Source: DAHUXD01 sp963736455 (GTDB lineage Bacteria > Acidobacteriota > Thermoanaerobaculia > UBA5066 > Gp7-AA6). From it: a stretch of DNA of 64,000 nt. Each line of letters opens with the position of its first letter. The stretch's first letter is position 1. A program made the position numbers and the translations under genes. The notes under the pieces are model-generated. The model ran no database searches and was not told the origin of the DNA. It saw nothing but the letters and a program-made list of their open reading frames with translations. Where the stretch lies: NCBI GenBank assembly GCA_963736455.1, contig CAVTON010000001.1, positions 992,001-1,056,000 of the forward strand, in the 5' to 3' direction. Below are positions 37,562 to 46,577 of the stretch, in pieces.

Positions 37562-39937
37562 ATGATCGGCCAAACCGTCTCCCACTACCGCGTGCTCTCG
37601 AAGCTCGGCGGCGGCGGCATGGGCGTGGTCTACGAGGCCGAGGACCTGAAGCTCGGCCGCCACGTCGCGCTGAAGTTTCTACCCGAGGAGCTCGGCCGCG
37701 ACCCCCAGGCCCTCGAGCGTCTGCAGCGGGAGGCCCGGGCCGCCTCCTCGCTCCAGCACCCCAACATCTGCACGATCTACGACGTGGATGAGCACGAGGG
37801 CCGGCCCTTCATCGCCATGGAGCTGCTCGAGGGGGAAACGCTTCAGGACCGCCTCGCCCCCGGAGCCCTGAAGCTCGACGCGATGCTCGAGCTCGGGACC
37901 CAGATCGCCGACGCCCTCGAGACCGCGCACGGGCGCGGAATCATGCACCGGGACATCAAGCCGGCGAACATCTTTATCACGAAGCGGGGGCAGGCCAAGC
38001 TGCTCGACTTCGGTCTGGCGAAGCAGGCGGGGGAAGGCGCCGAGAAATCCGGCGGCAACACGGCCCAGCCCACCGCCATGGCCGTCGAGAACCTGACGAG
38101 CCCCGGGACGGCCATCGGCACGGTCGCCTACATGTCGCCCGAGCAGGCTCGGGGTGAGCCGCTCGACCCGCGGACCGACGTGTTCTCCTGCGGGGCGGTG
38201 CTCTACGAAATGGCGACGGGACGCCAGCCGTTTCCGGGGAACACCTCGGCGATCATCTTCGACGCGATCCTGAACCGCGCGCCGGTCTCCCCGGTCCGCC
38301 TGAACCCCGACCTTCCTCCCGAGCTCGAGCGGGTCGTGAACACCGCCCTCGAAAAAGACCGGGACCTGCGCTACCAGAGCGCCGCGGAGCTCAAGACGGA
38401 CCTCAAGCGCCTGAAGCGCGACTCCGACTCGGCCCGGAGCGGCAAGACGGCCGCCGCTCCGGCGCCGCCGCCTCCGCACCGGATCCCGTGGAGGAGCGTG
38501 GCCCTCGGCGCGGCCGCCGTCCTGGTCGCCGCGGCTGCCGCCCGGTCGGCGATGCACCGGCACACTGGCGCCGCGGCCGCGCCCGGACAAACGACGATCG
38601 CGATCCTCCCCTTCCAGAACCTCGGGGGCGATCCCTCGACCGACTACCTGCGGCTGGCGCTGCCGGACGAGATCTCGACGACCCTCTCCTACATCCCCAC
38701 GCTCGCGATCCGCCCGTTCGCGAGCACCCAGAAGTACGCGAAAGGGGACGTGGATCCCCAGACCGCCGGGCGCGAGTTGCAGGTCGCGGACATTCTGACC
38801 GGACACTTCCAGAAGGAAGGCGACCAGCTGCGCGTCACGCTCGAGGTCATCGACACCGCCAGCAACCGCCTCCTGTGGCGGGACACCTCCAGCGCGGCGG
38901 CGGGCGACCTCATCGGCCTGCGCGAACAGATCGCCTCCCGCTTGCGGCAGGGCCTCTTTCCGCTGCTGGGCGGCGCGACGGGCGCGCTGGAGGCGGCGAC
39001 AAAACCGAAGAGCCCCGAGGCCTACGACCTCTATCTCCGCAGCAAGCCCGCGACGAGCGACCGGGCGCCCAACCTGGAAGCGATCGGCATGCTCGAACGG
39101 TCCGTGGGCCTCGACCCGGACTACGCGCCGGCCTGGGCGCAGCTCGGCTTGCGCTACTACTGGGATGGATCCAGCGGGACCCTCGCCTCGTATCCGCGTG
39201 CGGCCGCCGCGTCCGAGAAGGCCCTGAGCCTGGACCCGAATCTCTCCGAGGCAACGAAAAGCCTCGTCGTCCTCATTACGGAGACCGGCAATCTCTCGGA
39301 CGCCGACGCGAAGGCCCGGGATCTGCTTCGCCGCCGCCCGCAGGATCCCCAGGCGCACTTCTCGCTCTCCTACGTGTTGCGCTATGCGGGCCTCCTGGAG
39401 GAGGCCGCGCGGGAATGCGAAGCCGCCCGCGCCGCGGACCCGCGCAACCTGCAATTCCGCTCCTGCGCGATCGTCTTCGCGCAGCTCGGAAAATACGATC
39501 GGGCCCGCGAGTACCTCCGCTCGGACGCGGGATCGAACTGGACGAAGGCGCGCGAGGCCGAGATCCTCCTGCGCGAGGGGAAGGTCGAGGCCGCGGCGGC
39601 CCTCATGCCCCCGGGCGGATGGCGGTCGAGCCTCCTCCGAAAGTCCGGCACGAAGGCCGAATTGGACAAGGTCGCGGAGAACGCGGAACAGGGGATCGCG
39701 GCCTCTCCGGACTCGGAATCCGGATACCTGGGCGGCGGCTATCTCGCCGCCGTCGGATACCCCGAGGCGGGCCTGCGGATGCTGAAGAAGGCCGTCGACG
39801 GAAACTACTTCGCCGTTCCCGCCATGGACAACGATCCTTTCTTCGATTCCGTCCGCAAGAGGCCCGAGTTCGCCGCGATCCGCGCTGAGGCGCTCCGCAA
39901 GCAGAACGAGTTCGTGACGCGACGAGCTGCAAAATAG
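37562..39937 (+). CDS. membrane Ser/Thr protein kinase with TolB-N-like and TPR regions
   Basis: 791 aa from ATG 37562 (an ATG at 37532 is also in frame but overlaps the TAGAAT box). The kinase domain is complete: GGGGMGVVYEAED P-loop, catalytic Lys38, HRDIKPANIF (129-138), DFGLAK (149-154), and the activation-segment MSPEQARGEP. A membrane helix (~310-330) follows, then a TolB N-terminal/FlgO-like unit (TTIAILPFQNLGGDPSTDYL) and tetratricopeptide-like helices to the end. This domain order is abundant in Acidobacteria. The outer part probably senses a ligand or assembles complexes. No substrate gene is adjacent; the FHA protein is a possible reader. Confidence 0.92.
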   Translation: MIGQTVSHYRVLSKLGGGGMGVVYEAEDLKLGRHVALKFLPEELGRDPQALERLQREARAASSLQHPNICTIYDVDEHEGRPFIAMELLEGETLQDRLAPGALKLDAMLELGTQIADALETAHGRGIMHRDIKPANIFITKRGQAKLLDFGLAKQAGEGAEKSGGNTAQPTAMAVENLTSPGTAIGTVAYMSPEQARGEPLDPRTDVFSCGAVLYEMATGRQPFPGNTSAIIFDAILNRAPVSPVRLNPDLPPELERVVNTALEKDRDLRYQSAAELKTDLKRLKRDSDSARSGKTAAAPAPPPPHRIPWRSVALGAAAVLVAAAAARSAMHRHTGAAAAPGQTTIAILPFQNLGGDPSTDYLRLALPDEISTTLSYIPTLAIRPFASTQKYAKGDVDPQTAGRELQVADILTGHFQKEGDQLRVTLEVIDTASNRLLWRDTSSAAAGDLIGLREQIASRLRQGLFPLLGGATGALEAATKPKSPEAYDLYLRSKPATSDRAPNLEAIGMLERSVGLDPDYAPAWAQLGLRYYWDGSSGTLASYPRAAAASEKALSLDPNLSEATKSLVVLITETGNLSDADAKARDLLRRRPQDPQAHFSLSYVLRYAGLLEEAARECEAARAADPRNLQFRSCAIVFAQLGKYDRAREYLRSDAGSNWTKAREAEILLREGKVEAAAALMPPGGWRSSLLRKSGTKAELDKVAENAEQGIAASPDSESGYLGGGYLAAVGYPEAGLRMLKKAVDGNYFAVPAMDNDPFFDSVRKRPEFAAIRAEALRKQNEFVTRRAAK

Positions 39938-39954
39938 ATCGCGCTGCGGCGCAT

Positions 39955-39990
39955 AAAGGGATCCCTCGTGCCTCCGGCCCTCAGGATGAC
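39955..39990. repeat. half copy of the AAAGGGATCCCTCG...GGATGAC repeat
   Basis: AAAGGGATCCCTCG (39955-39968) and CTCAGGATGAC (about 39980-39990) match one arm of the long hairpin repeat at 53407-53493, which reads GAAAGGGATCCCTCG...CTCGGGATGAC. It lies shortly after the kinase stop. Confidence 0.55.
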
Positions 39991-40035
39991 AGGGTACGTG
40001 GTGCGGCTCGTCTAGCGGCACTGCCGTTTTAGCTC

Positions 40036-40226
40036 GCGGCGCACGAAGTCTCCCGACCGAAGGGAGGGAGGAGGCGTGCGCCGCAGCGAGCGCGCAGCGA
40101 AGGGGTCAGGCGTCCGGTCGAGCCCCTTTGGGCGAGCCGGACGCCGGTGCGCCCGGATCTACGCCCACAGCACCCGAGTTGCCGACCCCACAGGGCGCAG
40201 ACCCCGTAGCGAAGCGCTCGCGACGG
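40036..40226. repeat. branched-hairpin structured repeat, solitary copy
   Basis: Diverged copy of the module in the 56 kb array. P0 stem GCGGCGCACG (40036-40045) with CGTGCGCCGC (40075-40084); inner stem CTCCC (40050-40054) with GGGAG (40062-40066). P1 GGGGTC (40102-40107) with GACCCC (40200-40205), enclosing P2 GGCGTCCGG (40109-40117)/CCGGACGCC (40137-40145) and P3 TGCGCCC (40148-40154)/GGGCGCA (40193-40199). The module ends in CGACGGC directly before the stop codon (40227-40229) of the lolC-like gene. Stem changes relative to the 56 kb copies are compensatory. It fills most of the 289-nt gap after the kinase gene. Confidence 0.72.
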
Positions 40227-41462
40227 CTACTCGTACCGGAGCGCCTCGGCGATGTCGAGGCGGGAGGCGCGGCGCGCCGGAATCCACGAGGCGAGAAGAA
40301 TGGCGAGCGCGGAGAATCCGACGATCGCCGCCAGGTCCTTCAGCCGCACGAGAAACGGGATGTAGGACACGAAGTAGATCTCGGCGACCCCCGGCGGGAA
40401 CGAGAGCAGCCGGAACCGCGTCATCGTCCAGCAGATCAGCACGCCGAACGCGACGCCGGCGGCGATCCCGAGGCCTCCGAGCAGGCCTCCGAGCGCCAGG
40501 AACACCTTCGCGAAGAACCCGGGCTCGGCGCCGAGCGTCGTGAGAACGCCGATGTCGCGCTTCTTCTCCTGGACCGTCATCACGAGGGTGGCGATGATGT
40601 TGAACGTGGACACCGCCACGATCAGGCCGATGACGATGAAGAGCGTCGTCTGCTGGATCGCGAGCGCCGAGAAGAGCCCCCCGTTCATCGAGCGCCAGTC
40701 CGAGACCGAGTAGGTCTCGCCCGCCGCGGCCCGGATCGCGGCCGACGCCGACTCGGTGTCGCGGGTGGTGTCGAGGCGGATCTCGAACACGTTGGCCTCG
40801 CCGGGCATGCGGGCGAGGCGCTTGAGCTCTCCGCGGTCGAGAAAGATCCATTCCGCGTCGTACTCGGCGAAGTTCGTACGGAAGATGCGTCCGACGCGGA
40901 CGCGCTCCGAGCGGGGAGAGAACCGGCCGCCCGAGTTGTCCGCGACCGACAGGACGATCGCGTCTCCCTCCCGCACGTCGAGCCGCCGGGCGAGCTCGAA
41001 CCCGATCGCGACCGACGCGGGCGAATCCGCGGTGGCCGGCGCGATCGCTTTCGCGGCGTCGGGCAGGTACGAGTCGAGCTCCGACACGCGCTCCTCCGCC
41101 TCCGGGTCGATTCCCTTGAGCACGGCGTCCTGTCCGTCCGGCGACGCGGCCGAGGCCGCCACGCCCGGCTGGTAGATGACCGGGGCGACGGCGCGGACCC
41201 GCGCGACCCTTCGGAGCCGCGCCTCCACGGCGGCCGGATCCGCGTCGCCCCCGGACATCATCGGAAAGACGACGACCTCGGCATTGGCGCCGATGAGCTT
41301 GTCGCGGATCTCCGACCGGTATCCGGAGAGAAGCCCCATCGCGACGACGAGGGCCGCGACGCCGAGCGCGATGCCCGCGATCGAGAGGAGCGAGACCGAC
41401 GAGATCAGCTTCGAGGGCCGGGACTTCAGGTATCGAAGGGCGACCTCGAACGGCAGCGTCAC
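40227..41462 (-). CDS. LolC/LolE-type ABC transporter permease
   Basis: 411 aa. MacB-like periplasmic domain between helix 1 (SLLSIAGIALGVAALVVAMGL) and three C-terminal membrane helices; the FtsX region includes VQEKKRDIGVLTTLGAEPGFF. RYLKSRPSKLISSVSLLSIAGI near the N-terminus is typical of lipoprotein-releasing permeases that deliver lipoproteins to LolA. The cognate ATPase (LolD) is not adjacent. Start GTG 41462 overlaps the carA stop (GTGA), so it is translated with aroF and carA. Confidence 0.85.
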   Translation of the reverse strand: MTLPFEVALRYLKSRPSKLISSVSLLSIAGIALGVAALVVAMGLLSGYRSEIRDKLIGANAEVVVFPMMSGGDADPAAVEARLRRVARVRAVAPVIYQPGVAASAASPDGQDAVLKGIDPEAEERVSELDSYLPDAAKAIAPATADSPASVAIGFELARRLDVREGDAIVLSVADNSGGRFSPRSERVRVGRIFRTNFAEYDAEWIFLDRGELKRLARMPGEANVFEIRLDTTRDTESASAAIRAAAGETYSVSDWRSMNGGLFSALAIQQTTLFIVIGLIVAVSTFNIIATLVMTVQEKKRDIGVLTTLGAEPGFFAKVFLALGGLLGGLGIAAGVAFGVLICWTMTRFRLLSFPPGVAEIYFVSYIPFLVRLKDLAAIVGFSALAILLASWIPARRASRLDIAEALRYE

Positions 41463-42550
41463 TTCCGCCCGCGCCCCATCGCCTCGAGGAAGCCGTCGAA
41501 CAGGACGTTGGCGTCGTGCGGCCCCGGCGCCGCCTCGGGGTGGAACTGCGCCGCCAGAATCGGCAGCCGCCGATGCCGGAAGCCCTCGAGCGTGCCGTCG
41601 TTCAGGTTGCGATGCGTCGCCTCGACGTCCTCCGGAAGGGCGTCCCCGTCCACGGCGAAACCGTGGTTCTGGGACGTGATCGCGACGTGCCCGGTCTGGA
41701 GGTCCTTCACGGGATGGTTGGCGCCCCGATGACCGAACTTCAGCTTGAACGTCTTCGCTCCGAGCGCGAGGCCGAGAAGCTGATGCCCCAGGCAGATGCC
41801 GAAGATCGGCTTGCCGGCCGGAATGAGCTTCTCGAGCGTGCGGATCGGTCCCTCGAGGGCGGCCGGATCACCGGGACCGTTCGAGAGGAAGACTCCGTCC
41901 GGCCGGCTCTCGAGGATCTCGGCGTCGCTCGCCGTCGCCGGGAAGATCTCGACGCGGCACGATCCCGCCTGCAGGAGCCGCACGATATTGCGCTTCATCC
42001 CGTAGTCCACCGCGGCGACCCGGAACTTCCGGCGCCCCCGCCCCCCGGGGGCCAGACTCCTGCGCTTCGGCGACACGGCGAGGGCGATGTCGTTGCCGAT
42101 CATGGGCGGCGAATCGAGGACCCGCCGGTGCAGCTCGGCCGGATCCTCGATCTCGGTCGAGACGCCCGCCCGCATGGCGCCCTCGCTCCGGATGCGGCGC
42201 ACGAGCGCGCGCGTGTCGAGGCCGTGAAGCCCCGTGACGCCGTTGGCCGAGAGGTAGTCGGCGAGGCTCTGTTCCCCTCCGGTGCCTGACCAGCGCGCCG
42301 GGAAATCGCGGGCGACGAAACCGGCGACGTGGACGCGGCCCGACTCCGCCTCCTCGGCGCGCACGCCGTAGTTGCCGACGTGCGCGGCCGTCATGACGAC
42401 GATCTGGCCGGCATAGGAGGGATCCGTGAGGACCTCCTGGTAGCCGCTCATCGCCGTGTTGAAGACGATCTCTCCGAAGGACGTGCCGGCGTGGCCGATC
42501 GCGTCGGCCCGGAACGCGGTGCCGTCCTCGAGGACGAGGAGTCCCTTCAC
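41459..42550 (-). CDS. carA: carbamoyl-phosphate synthase small subunit
   Basis: 363 aa. Glutamine amidotransferase subunit that supplies ammonia to CarB. N-terminal domain with FNTAMSGYQEVLTDPSY, and class I amidotransferase triad: FGICLGHQLLGLALG (nucleophile Cys) and QFHPEAAPGP (His-x-Glu). FLSNGPGDP is the oxyanion-side motif. Start GTG 42550 overlaps the aroF stop. carB lies 5 kb away on the same strand. Confidence 0.96.
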   Translation of the reverse strand: MKGLLVLEDGTAFRADAIGHAGTSFGEIVFNTAMSGYQEVLTDPSYAGQIVVMTAAHVGNYGVRAEEAESGRVHVAGFVARDFPARWSGTGGEQSLADYLSANGVTGLHGLDTRALVRRIRSEGAMRAGVSTEIEDPAELHRRVLDSPPMIGNDIALAVSPKRRSLAPGGRGRRKFRVAAVDYGMKRNIVRLLQAGSCRVEIFPATASDAEILESRPDGVFLSNGPGDPAALEGPIRTLEKLIPAGKPIFGICLGHQLLGLALGAKTFKLKFGHRGANHPVKDLQTGHVAITSQNHGFAVDGDALPEDVEATHRNLNDGTLEGFRHRRLPILAAQFHPEAAPGPHDANVLFDGFLEAMGRGRK

Positions 42551-43560
42551 GCGGTGCGCCCGACGACGGGCGCCAGACGGCGGGCTTCCTCGACGAGCTC
42601 GCGAAACATCTCGGGAAGGATCGCCTGCGGACCGTCCGAGAGCGCGTGCTCGGGCTCGTGATGCACCTCGATCAGGAGCCCGTCGGCCCCGACCGCGATC
42701 GCGGCCCGCGACAACGGCAGCACCTTGGCGCGCTTTCCCGTGCCATGCGACGGATCGACCATGATCGGCAGATGCGAGATCCGCTGAACGTACGGCACCA
42801 CCGAGAGGTCGAGCGTGTTGCGGGTGTGGTCGGCGAACGTCCGCACGCCGCGCTCGCAGAGGATCACCTCGTAGTTGCCCTCCGAGAGCAGGTACTCGGC
42901 CGAGAGAAGGAGCTCCTCGATCGTCGCCGACATGCCGCGTTTCAGGAGCACGGGCTTCCGGAGCCGCCCGAGCCGCTTCAGGAGCGAGAAGTTCTGCATG
43001 TTGCGCGCGCCGACCTGAAGGCAATCGGCATGCTCGGCGACCTCGTCGATCGTCTCGGTGTCGAGCACCTCGGTGATGATCGGCAGGCCGGTCTCCGCCC
43101 GAACGCGCGACAGGATCTTCAGGCCCTCGAGGCCGAGCCCCTGAAAGGAGTACGGCGACGTGCGCGGCTTGTAGGCGCCGCCGCGGTAGTGCGTGGCGCC
43201 CGCCTCCTTGACCCGCCGCCCGATCTCGAGAGCCTGGGCCTCCGACTCGACCGCGCATGGACCGGCGACGATGGCGAGGCGCTGGCCTCCGACCGGCACG
43301 CCGCCGATGGAGACCACGGTGTTCTCGCGCTTGGCTTCGCGCGAGACGAGCTTGTACGGGGCGGAGACCGGAATGACCTCGGTGACGCCGGGCAGGTTTT
43401 CGAAGGCGCCGGGATCGACGGTCCCTCGGTTCCCGGTGATCCCGATCGCCGTGCGCTGAGCCCCCGGAATCGGATGAGCCTGCAGGCCCAGGCCGCGGAT
43501 GGCGCTGACGACGCGGGAGACGTCCTCGGCGGTCGCCGCCGCGTCCATGACGATGAGCAT
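42547..43560 (-). CDS. aroF: 3-deoxy-7-phosphoheptulonate (DAHP) synthase, AroF type
   Basis: 337 aa. Condenses PEP and erythrose-4-phosphate, the first shikimate step. Residues 1-80 are a ferredoxin-like regulatory domain; the barrel begins LAIVAGPCAVES and contains YRGGAYKPRTSPYSFQGLG, QVGARNMQNF, VLLKRGMSATIEE and PIMVDPSHGTGKR, as in type Ib (Thermotoga/Bacillus) enzymes. The start is ATG 43560. Its GTGA overlap links it to carA. A promoter with a perfect -35 lies immediately upstream. Confidence 0.95.
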   Translation of the reverse strand: MLIVMDAAATAEDVSRVVSAIRGLGLQAHPIPGAQRTAIGITGNRGTVDPGAFENLPGVTEVIPVSAPYKLVSREAKRENTVVSIGGVPVGGQRLAIVAGPCAVESEAQALEIGRRVKEAGATHYRGGAYKPRTSPYSFQGLGLEGLKILSRVRAETGLPIITEVLDTETIDEVAEHADCLQVGARNMQNFSLLKRLGRLRKPVLLKRGMSATIEELLLSAEYLLSEGNYEVILCERGVRTFADHTRNTLDLSVVPYVQRISHLPIMVDPSHGTGKRAKVLPLSRAAIAVGADGLLIEVHHEPEHALSDGPQAILPEMFRELVEEARRLAPVVGRTA

Positions 43561-43569
43561 GCGGGTGCT

Positions 43570-43598
43570 ATCATCTTGACGGCACTCCACGGTGTCAA
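43570..43598 (-). promoter_or_regulatory. sigma-70-like promoter of the aroF-carA-lolC operon
   Basis: Minus strand: TTGACA (43593-43598), exactly 17 nt, GATGAT (43570-43575), 9 nt to the ATG at 43560. The leader would be a few nt at most. The -35 lies in an inverted repeat TTGAC...GTCAA (43576-43598), which could also serve the divergent gene or a regulator. Confidence 0.55.
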
Positions 43599-43635
43599 AC
43601 GACGTCCCGGATGGACGAAGGAGGCTTCGCGAAGG

Positions 43636-44355
43636 ATGAAGAAGATCGCGTTTCTGGGCCTGTTCGCCCTCCTGCTCGCGGCCACGCCGGCCCTGGCCTA
43701 CGTCATCAAGCTCAAGGACGGCTCGCTCATCTTCGCGCGGATCAAGTACACCGTGAAGGGCGACCGCGCGATCATCACGCTCGAGAACGGCACGGTCACC
43801 GCGATGAAGCTCGACCTGATCGACGTGGACGGCTCCGAGCAGTACAACAAGGAGAACTTCGGAAACGTGGTCGCGATCGACACTCCGGACAGCCGCAGGC
43901 CGACGCCCCGGCCCGACATGCCGCAGCCGGCGCGCGTCGAGGACTACATCCGGAAGAACAAGCCTCGCATGAGCCTGCCGCCCCAGAACGGACAGGCATC
44001 GCCCGATGGCACCGGAGCGTCCTTTAAGGCCGTGGACCCGAATCTCCAGGCGGCCTTCGCCAAGGTGTTCGATGGGGCCGGCATCTCCCAGTACAAGCTG
44101 ACGAACTTCCGCGGCACGACCGGGCTCCTCGTCACGACGAACACCGAAGAAGCCGTCTTCAATGCCCTCAACGCGGCGGCCCGCGCGCTTTCCGATCCCA
44201 CGAGCCGGGGGGTCAACGTCACGATCCGCATCATCCTGACGAGCTCCTCCGGGGAGTCGGCGGGCACGATCGAGATGTCCCCGGAACAGGCGCGCCAGCT
44301 CGTCAACGGCCAGGTCTCGGCGGCGGACTACTTCGTCAAGAACGTCGCCCTCTAG
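43636..44355 (+). CDS. secreted protein of unknown function
   Basis: 239 aa. Signal peptide MKKIAFLGLFALLLAATPALA, then a small beta-rich segment (VIKLKDGSLIFARIKYTVKGD...) resembling a DUF-type SH3/Sm-like strand set. A proline-rich linker (~90-125) and a C-terminal helical/beta region with QYKLTNFRGTTGLLVTTNTEE follow. No family is assigned. The ATG is preceded by GCGAAGG. The DUF6526 gene follows by 13 nt, suggesting one transcript. Confidence 0.65.
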   Translation: MKKIAFLGLFALLLAATPALAYVIKLKDGSLIFARIKYTVKGDRAIITLENGTVTAMKLDLIDVDGSEQYNKENFGNVVAIDTPDSRRPTPRPDMPQPARVEDYIRKNKPRMSLPPQNGQASPDGTGASFKAVDPNLQAAFAKVFDGAGISQYKLTNFRGTTGLLVTTNTEEAVFNALNAAARALSDPTSRGVNVTIRIILTSSSGESAGTIEMSPEQARQLVNGQVSAADYFVKNVAL

Positions 44356-44368
44356 GCGAGGAGGCACC

Positions 44369-44806
44369 GTGGCCGATCCGACGCCCCAGAACTACGCGAA
44401 CCACGTCCGCTGGGTCCCGCTCTACCACTTCGTCATCTCGACCGTCCTCCTCGTCAACCTCGTCTGGGCGATCTGGCGGCTCGTGAAGGAGCCCTCGTGG
44501 CCGACGGCGCTCGGCGTCCTCATGGCGCTCGCGTACCTCGGGATCCTCTTCTACGCCCGCGCATTCGCCATCGCGGCTCAGGACCGCATCATCCGGCTGG
44601 AGATGCGGCTTCGTCTCGAGGAGAAGCTATCCTCCGACCTTCGGAGCCGGATCGCCGAGCTCACGCCGGATCAGCTGATCGGATTGCGCTTTGCGGGCGA
44701 AGGCGAGCTCACCGCCCTCGTGCGCGAGGCGCTGGAAAAGAAGCTCTCTCGCAAGGAGATCAAGCTCAGGGTCCACGACTGGCAGGCGGACCGCCTGCGC
44801 GTCTGA
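44369..44806 (+). CDS. DUF6526 family membrane protein
   Basis: 145 aa. Opens with NYANHVRWVPLYHFVIST, then two membrane helices (~18-38 and ~46-66). A conserved cytosolic segment AQDRIIRLEMRLRLEEKL and a C-terminal LRSRIAELTPDQLIGLRFAGEGE follow. This pattern matches the DUF6526 family, which has no known function. GTG 44369 has a good Shine-Dalgarno (GGCGAGGAGG). Converges with the next gene, with 18 nt between stops. Confidence 0.78.
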   Translation: MADPTPQNYANHVRWVPLYHFVISTVLLVNLVWAIWRLVKEPSWPTALGVLMALAYLGILFYARAFAIAAQDRIIRLEMRLRLEEKLSSDLRSRIAELTPDQLIGLRFAGEGELTALVREALEKKLSRKEIKLRVHDWQADRLRV

Positions 44807-44824
44807 TCGGAGAGGCCGCCGGCC

Positions 44825-45148
44825 CTACGACTCCAGGCTGTCCGGGATCGGCGTGAGGTGGTAGCGCGCGTCCTCTCCCACGGTTCGCTTGAACCGGTCG
44901 GCGAAGGACACGAAGTCTCCCGCGGTCTCGTCCATGAAGATCCGCTCCACGCGATGGAGCGGGAAGAACACCGTCGAGGGCAGCACGGTGACGATCTCGC
45001 GGCGCGCGATCTCGTGGAGCCAGCCCTCGAAGCCCTCGAGCGAGAGGCCCCGGACCGTGACCCCGGAGCCGTCGCGGTCCCGGAGGATGCCCCAGAACTT
45101 CTCCTTCGGGCTGACGAGGTGAACGAGGACGAATTCTCCGATCTTCAT
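44825..45148 (-). CDS. unrecognised small protein in the methylmalonyl-CoA operon
   Basis: 107 aa, no signal or membrane helix. Strand-rich N-terminus (FVLVHLVSPKEKFWGILRDRDGSGVTVRGLSL), then a helix (FEGWLHEIARREI) and FFPLHRVERIFMDE. I do not recognise the family. It is the last gene of acyl-CoA dehydrogenase-meaB-mce, overlapping the mce stop by ATGA, so co-translation is likely and a role near methylmalonyl-CoA metabolism is possible. Confidence 0.65.
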   Translation of the reverse strand: MKIGEFVLVHLVSPKEKFWGILRDRDGSGVTVRGLSLEGFEGWLHEIARREIVTVLPSTVFFPLHRVERIFMDETAGDFVSFADRFKRTVGEDARYHLTPIPDSLES

Positions 45149-45588
45149 GACCTGGAACCTCTCCCCTCTCCCGGCGCCGGAAAGCGCGAGGGCGACTCGG
45201 AGAGCTCGATGAGGACTCCGTTTCCCGCCTCCGGGTGCAGAAAGGCGACGCGCTTCCCGTCCGCGCCGGGAACGCCCTCGCGATGAATCAGCCGGAACCC
45301 GCGGGCCGCCAGCTCTCCGAGCGCCGCATCGAGATCGTCCACGGCGAAACAGACGTGATGGATCCCGCCGCCGCGCTTCGACAGGAACTTCGCGATCGGC
45401 GACTCGGCCGAGGTCGGCTCGAGCAGCTCGATCCGGGCCTCCCCCACCGGCAGGAACGCGGCGATCACCTTCTGGCCCGGGACCTCCTCGCGTCCGGCCT
45501 CGTCGAGACCGAGGGCGCGATACACGCCGAGGGCCTCGTCGATCGAAGCGACCGCGATCCCCAGATGGTCGATCCGGTACGCGCTCAC
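45145..45588 (-). CDS. mce: methylmalonyl-CoA epimerase
   Basis: 147 aa, glyoxalase/VOC fold. Metal ligands appear in IDHLGIAVASIDEA, an ELLEPTS strand, GIHHVCFAVDDLDAAL and the final strand GVLIELSE. Interconverts (R)- and (S)-methylmalonyl-CoA. Start GTG 45588 overlaps the meaB stop. Together with meaB it points to propionyl-CoA metabolism via methylmalonyl-CoA; the mutase itself is not in the window. Confidence 0.92.
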   Translation of the reverse strand: MSAYRIDHLGIAVASIDEALGVYRALGLDEAGREEVPGQKVIAAFLPVGEARIELLEPTSAESPIAKFLSKRGGGIHHVCFAVDDLDAALGELAARGFRLIHREGVPGADGKRVAFLHPEAGNGVLIELSESPSRFPAPGEGRGSRS

Positions 45589-46577
45589 CGCGGCCCCCGC
45601 GCGGCCGTCTCGCGCGGATCGCGAACGAGCCCCTCGAACAGGCGCCCGGCGGCCGAGTACGGATCCTCCCGGCGTTCGGCGACGCTGCGCACCGCTTCTT
45701 CGAGACCGTCCGGCTCGGGCGCCCTCGCCTCGACGGCGAGGCGGAAGCGCTCCTCGAGCAGGGCGAGCAGGCGCGAGCGCGCCCGGAGCGACCGCCGCCG
45801 GGCGCCCTCCCCCGATCGCGCCAGGTAATCGCCATGCGCCTCGAGGGCCGCCACCGCCTCCGTCACGCCCGCTCCGGAGGGGGCCGACGTCTTCACGATC
45901 GGCGGGCGCCAGTCGGGGTGGCCGGCGAAGTCGAGCATCATCGAGAGCTCGGAGACGGCCCGGTCCGCGCCGTCGCGGTCGGCCTTGTTGACGATGAAGA
46001 CGTCGGCGATCTCCAGGATCCCGGCCTTGATCGCCTGGATGTCGTCGCCGAGGCCGGGCACGAGGACGACCGCCGTCGTGTCCGCGGCGCGCACGACGTC
46101 CACCTCGTCCTGTCCCACGCCGACCGTCTCGATCAGGATCATGTCGAAGCCGGCCGCGTCGAGGACGTCCACGGCGTCGCTCGTCGAGCGCGCGAGGCCT
46201 CCGAGAGCGCCGCGCGTGGCCATGGAGCGGATGAATACGCCCGGATCCGTGTAGATCTCGGACATGCGGATGCGGTCGCCGAGAATCGCGCCGCCGGTAA
46301 ACGGCGAAGACGGGTCCACGGCGACGATCCCGACGCGGTGGCCGGCCTTCCGATAGGCCTGAGCCAGCCGCTGCACGAGCGTGGACTTGCCGGCGCCGGG
46401 CGGCCCGGTGATGCCGAGGATGCGGGCGCGGCCCGTCCGGGAGAAGAGGCGGTGCAGGATGCCGGGCACGGCGCCCGAATCCCGCTCGACCTCGGAGATC
46501 GCCCGCCCGATCGCGCGCGCGCGGCCCTCGAGGACGCCGAGGACGAGGTCCTCCGGGCCCGTGCCCGAGCCGGTCAT
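45585..46577 (-). CDS. meaB: methylmalonyl-CoA mutase-associated GTPase MeaB
   Basis: 330 aa SIMIBI-class GTPase that protects and loads B12 onto methylmalonyl-CoA mutase. Walker A ILGITGPPGAGKSTLVQRL, then VGIVAVDPSSPFTGGAILGDRIRM, IETVGVGQDEVDVV and VNKADRDGAD. A C-terminal helical dimerisation tail follows. ATG 46577 overlaps the acyl-CoA dehydrogenase stop (ATGA). Confidence 0.94.
   Translation of the reverse strand: MTGSGTGPEDLVLGVLEGRARAIGRAISEVERDSGAVPGILHRLFSRTGRARILGITGPPGAGKSTLVQRLAQAYRKAGHRVGIVAVDPSSPFTGGAILGDRIRMSEIYTDPGVFIRSMATRGALGGLARSTSDAVDVLDAAGFDMILIETVGVGQDEVDVVRAADTTAVVLVPGLGDDIQAIKAGILEIADVFIVNKADRDGADRAVSELSMMLDFAGHPDWRPPIVKTSAPSGAGVTEAVAALEAHGDYLARSGEGARRRSLRARSRLLALLEERFRLAVEARAPEPDGLEEAVRSVAERREDPYSAAGRLFEGLVRDPRETAARGPR

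Noticed and set aside
40000..40050. tRNA-like start (GCGGCTCGTCTAGCGGC)
   Set aside because: No T-arm GGTTCGAATCC box, no consistent acceptor stem and no anticodon stem of proper length. The segment is better explained by the structured repeat beginning at 40036.
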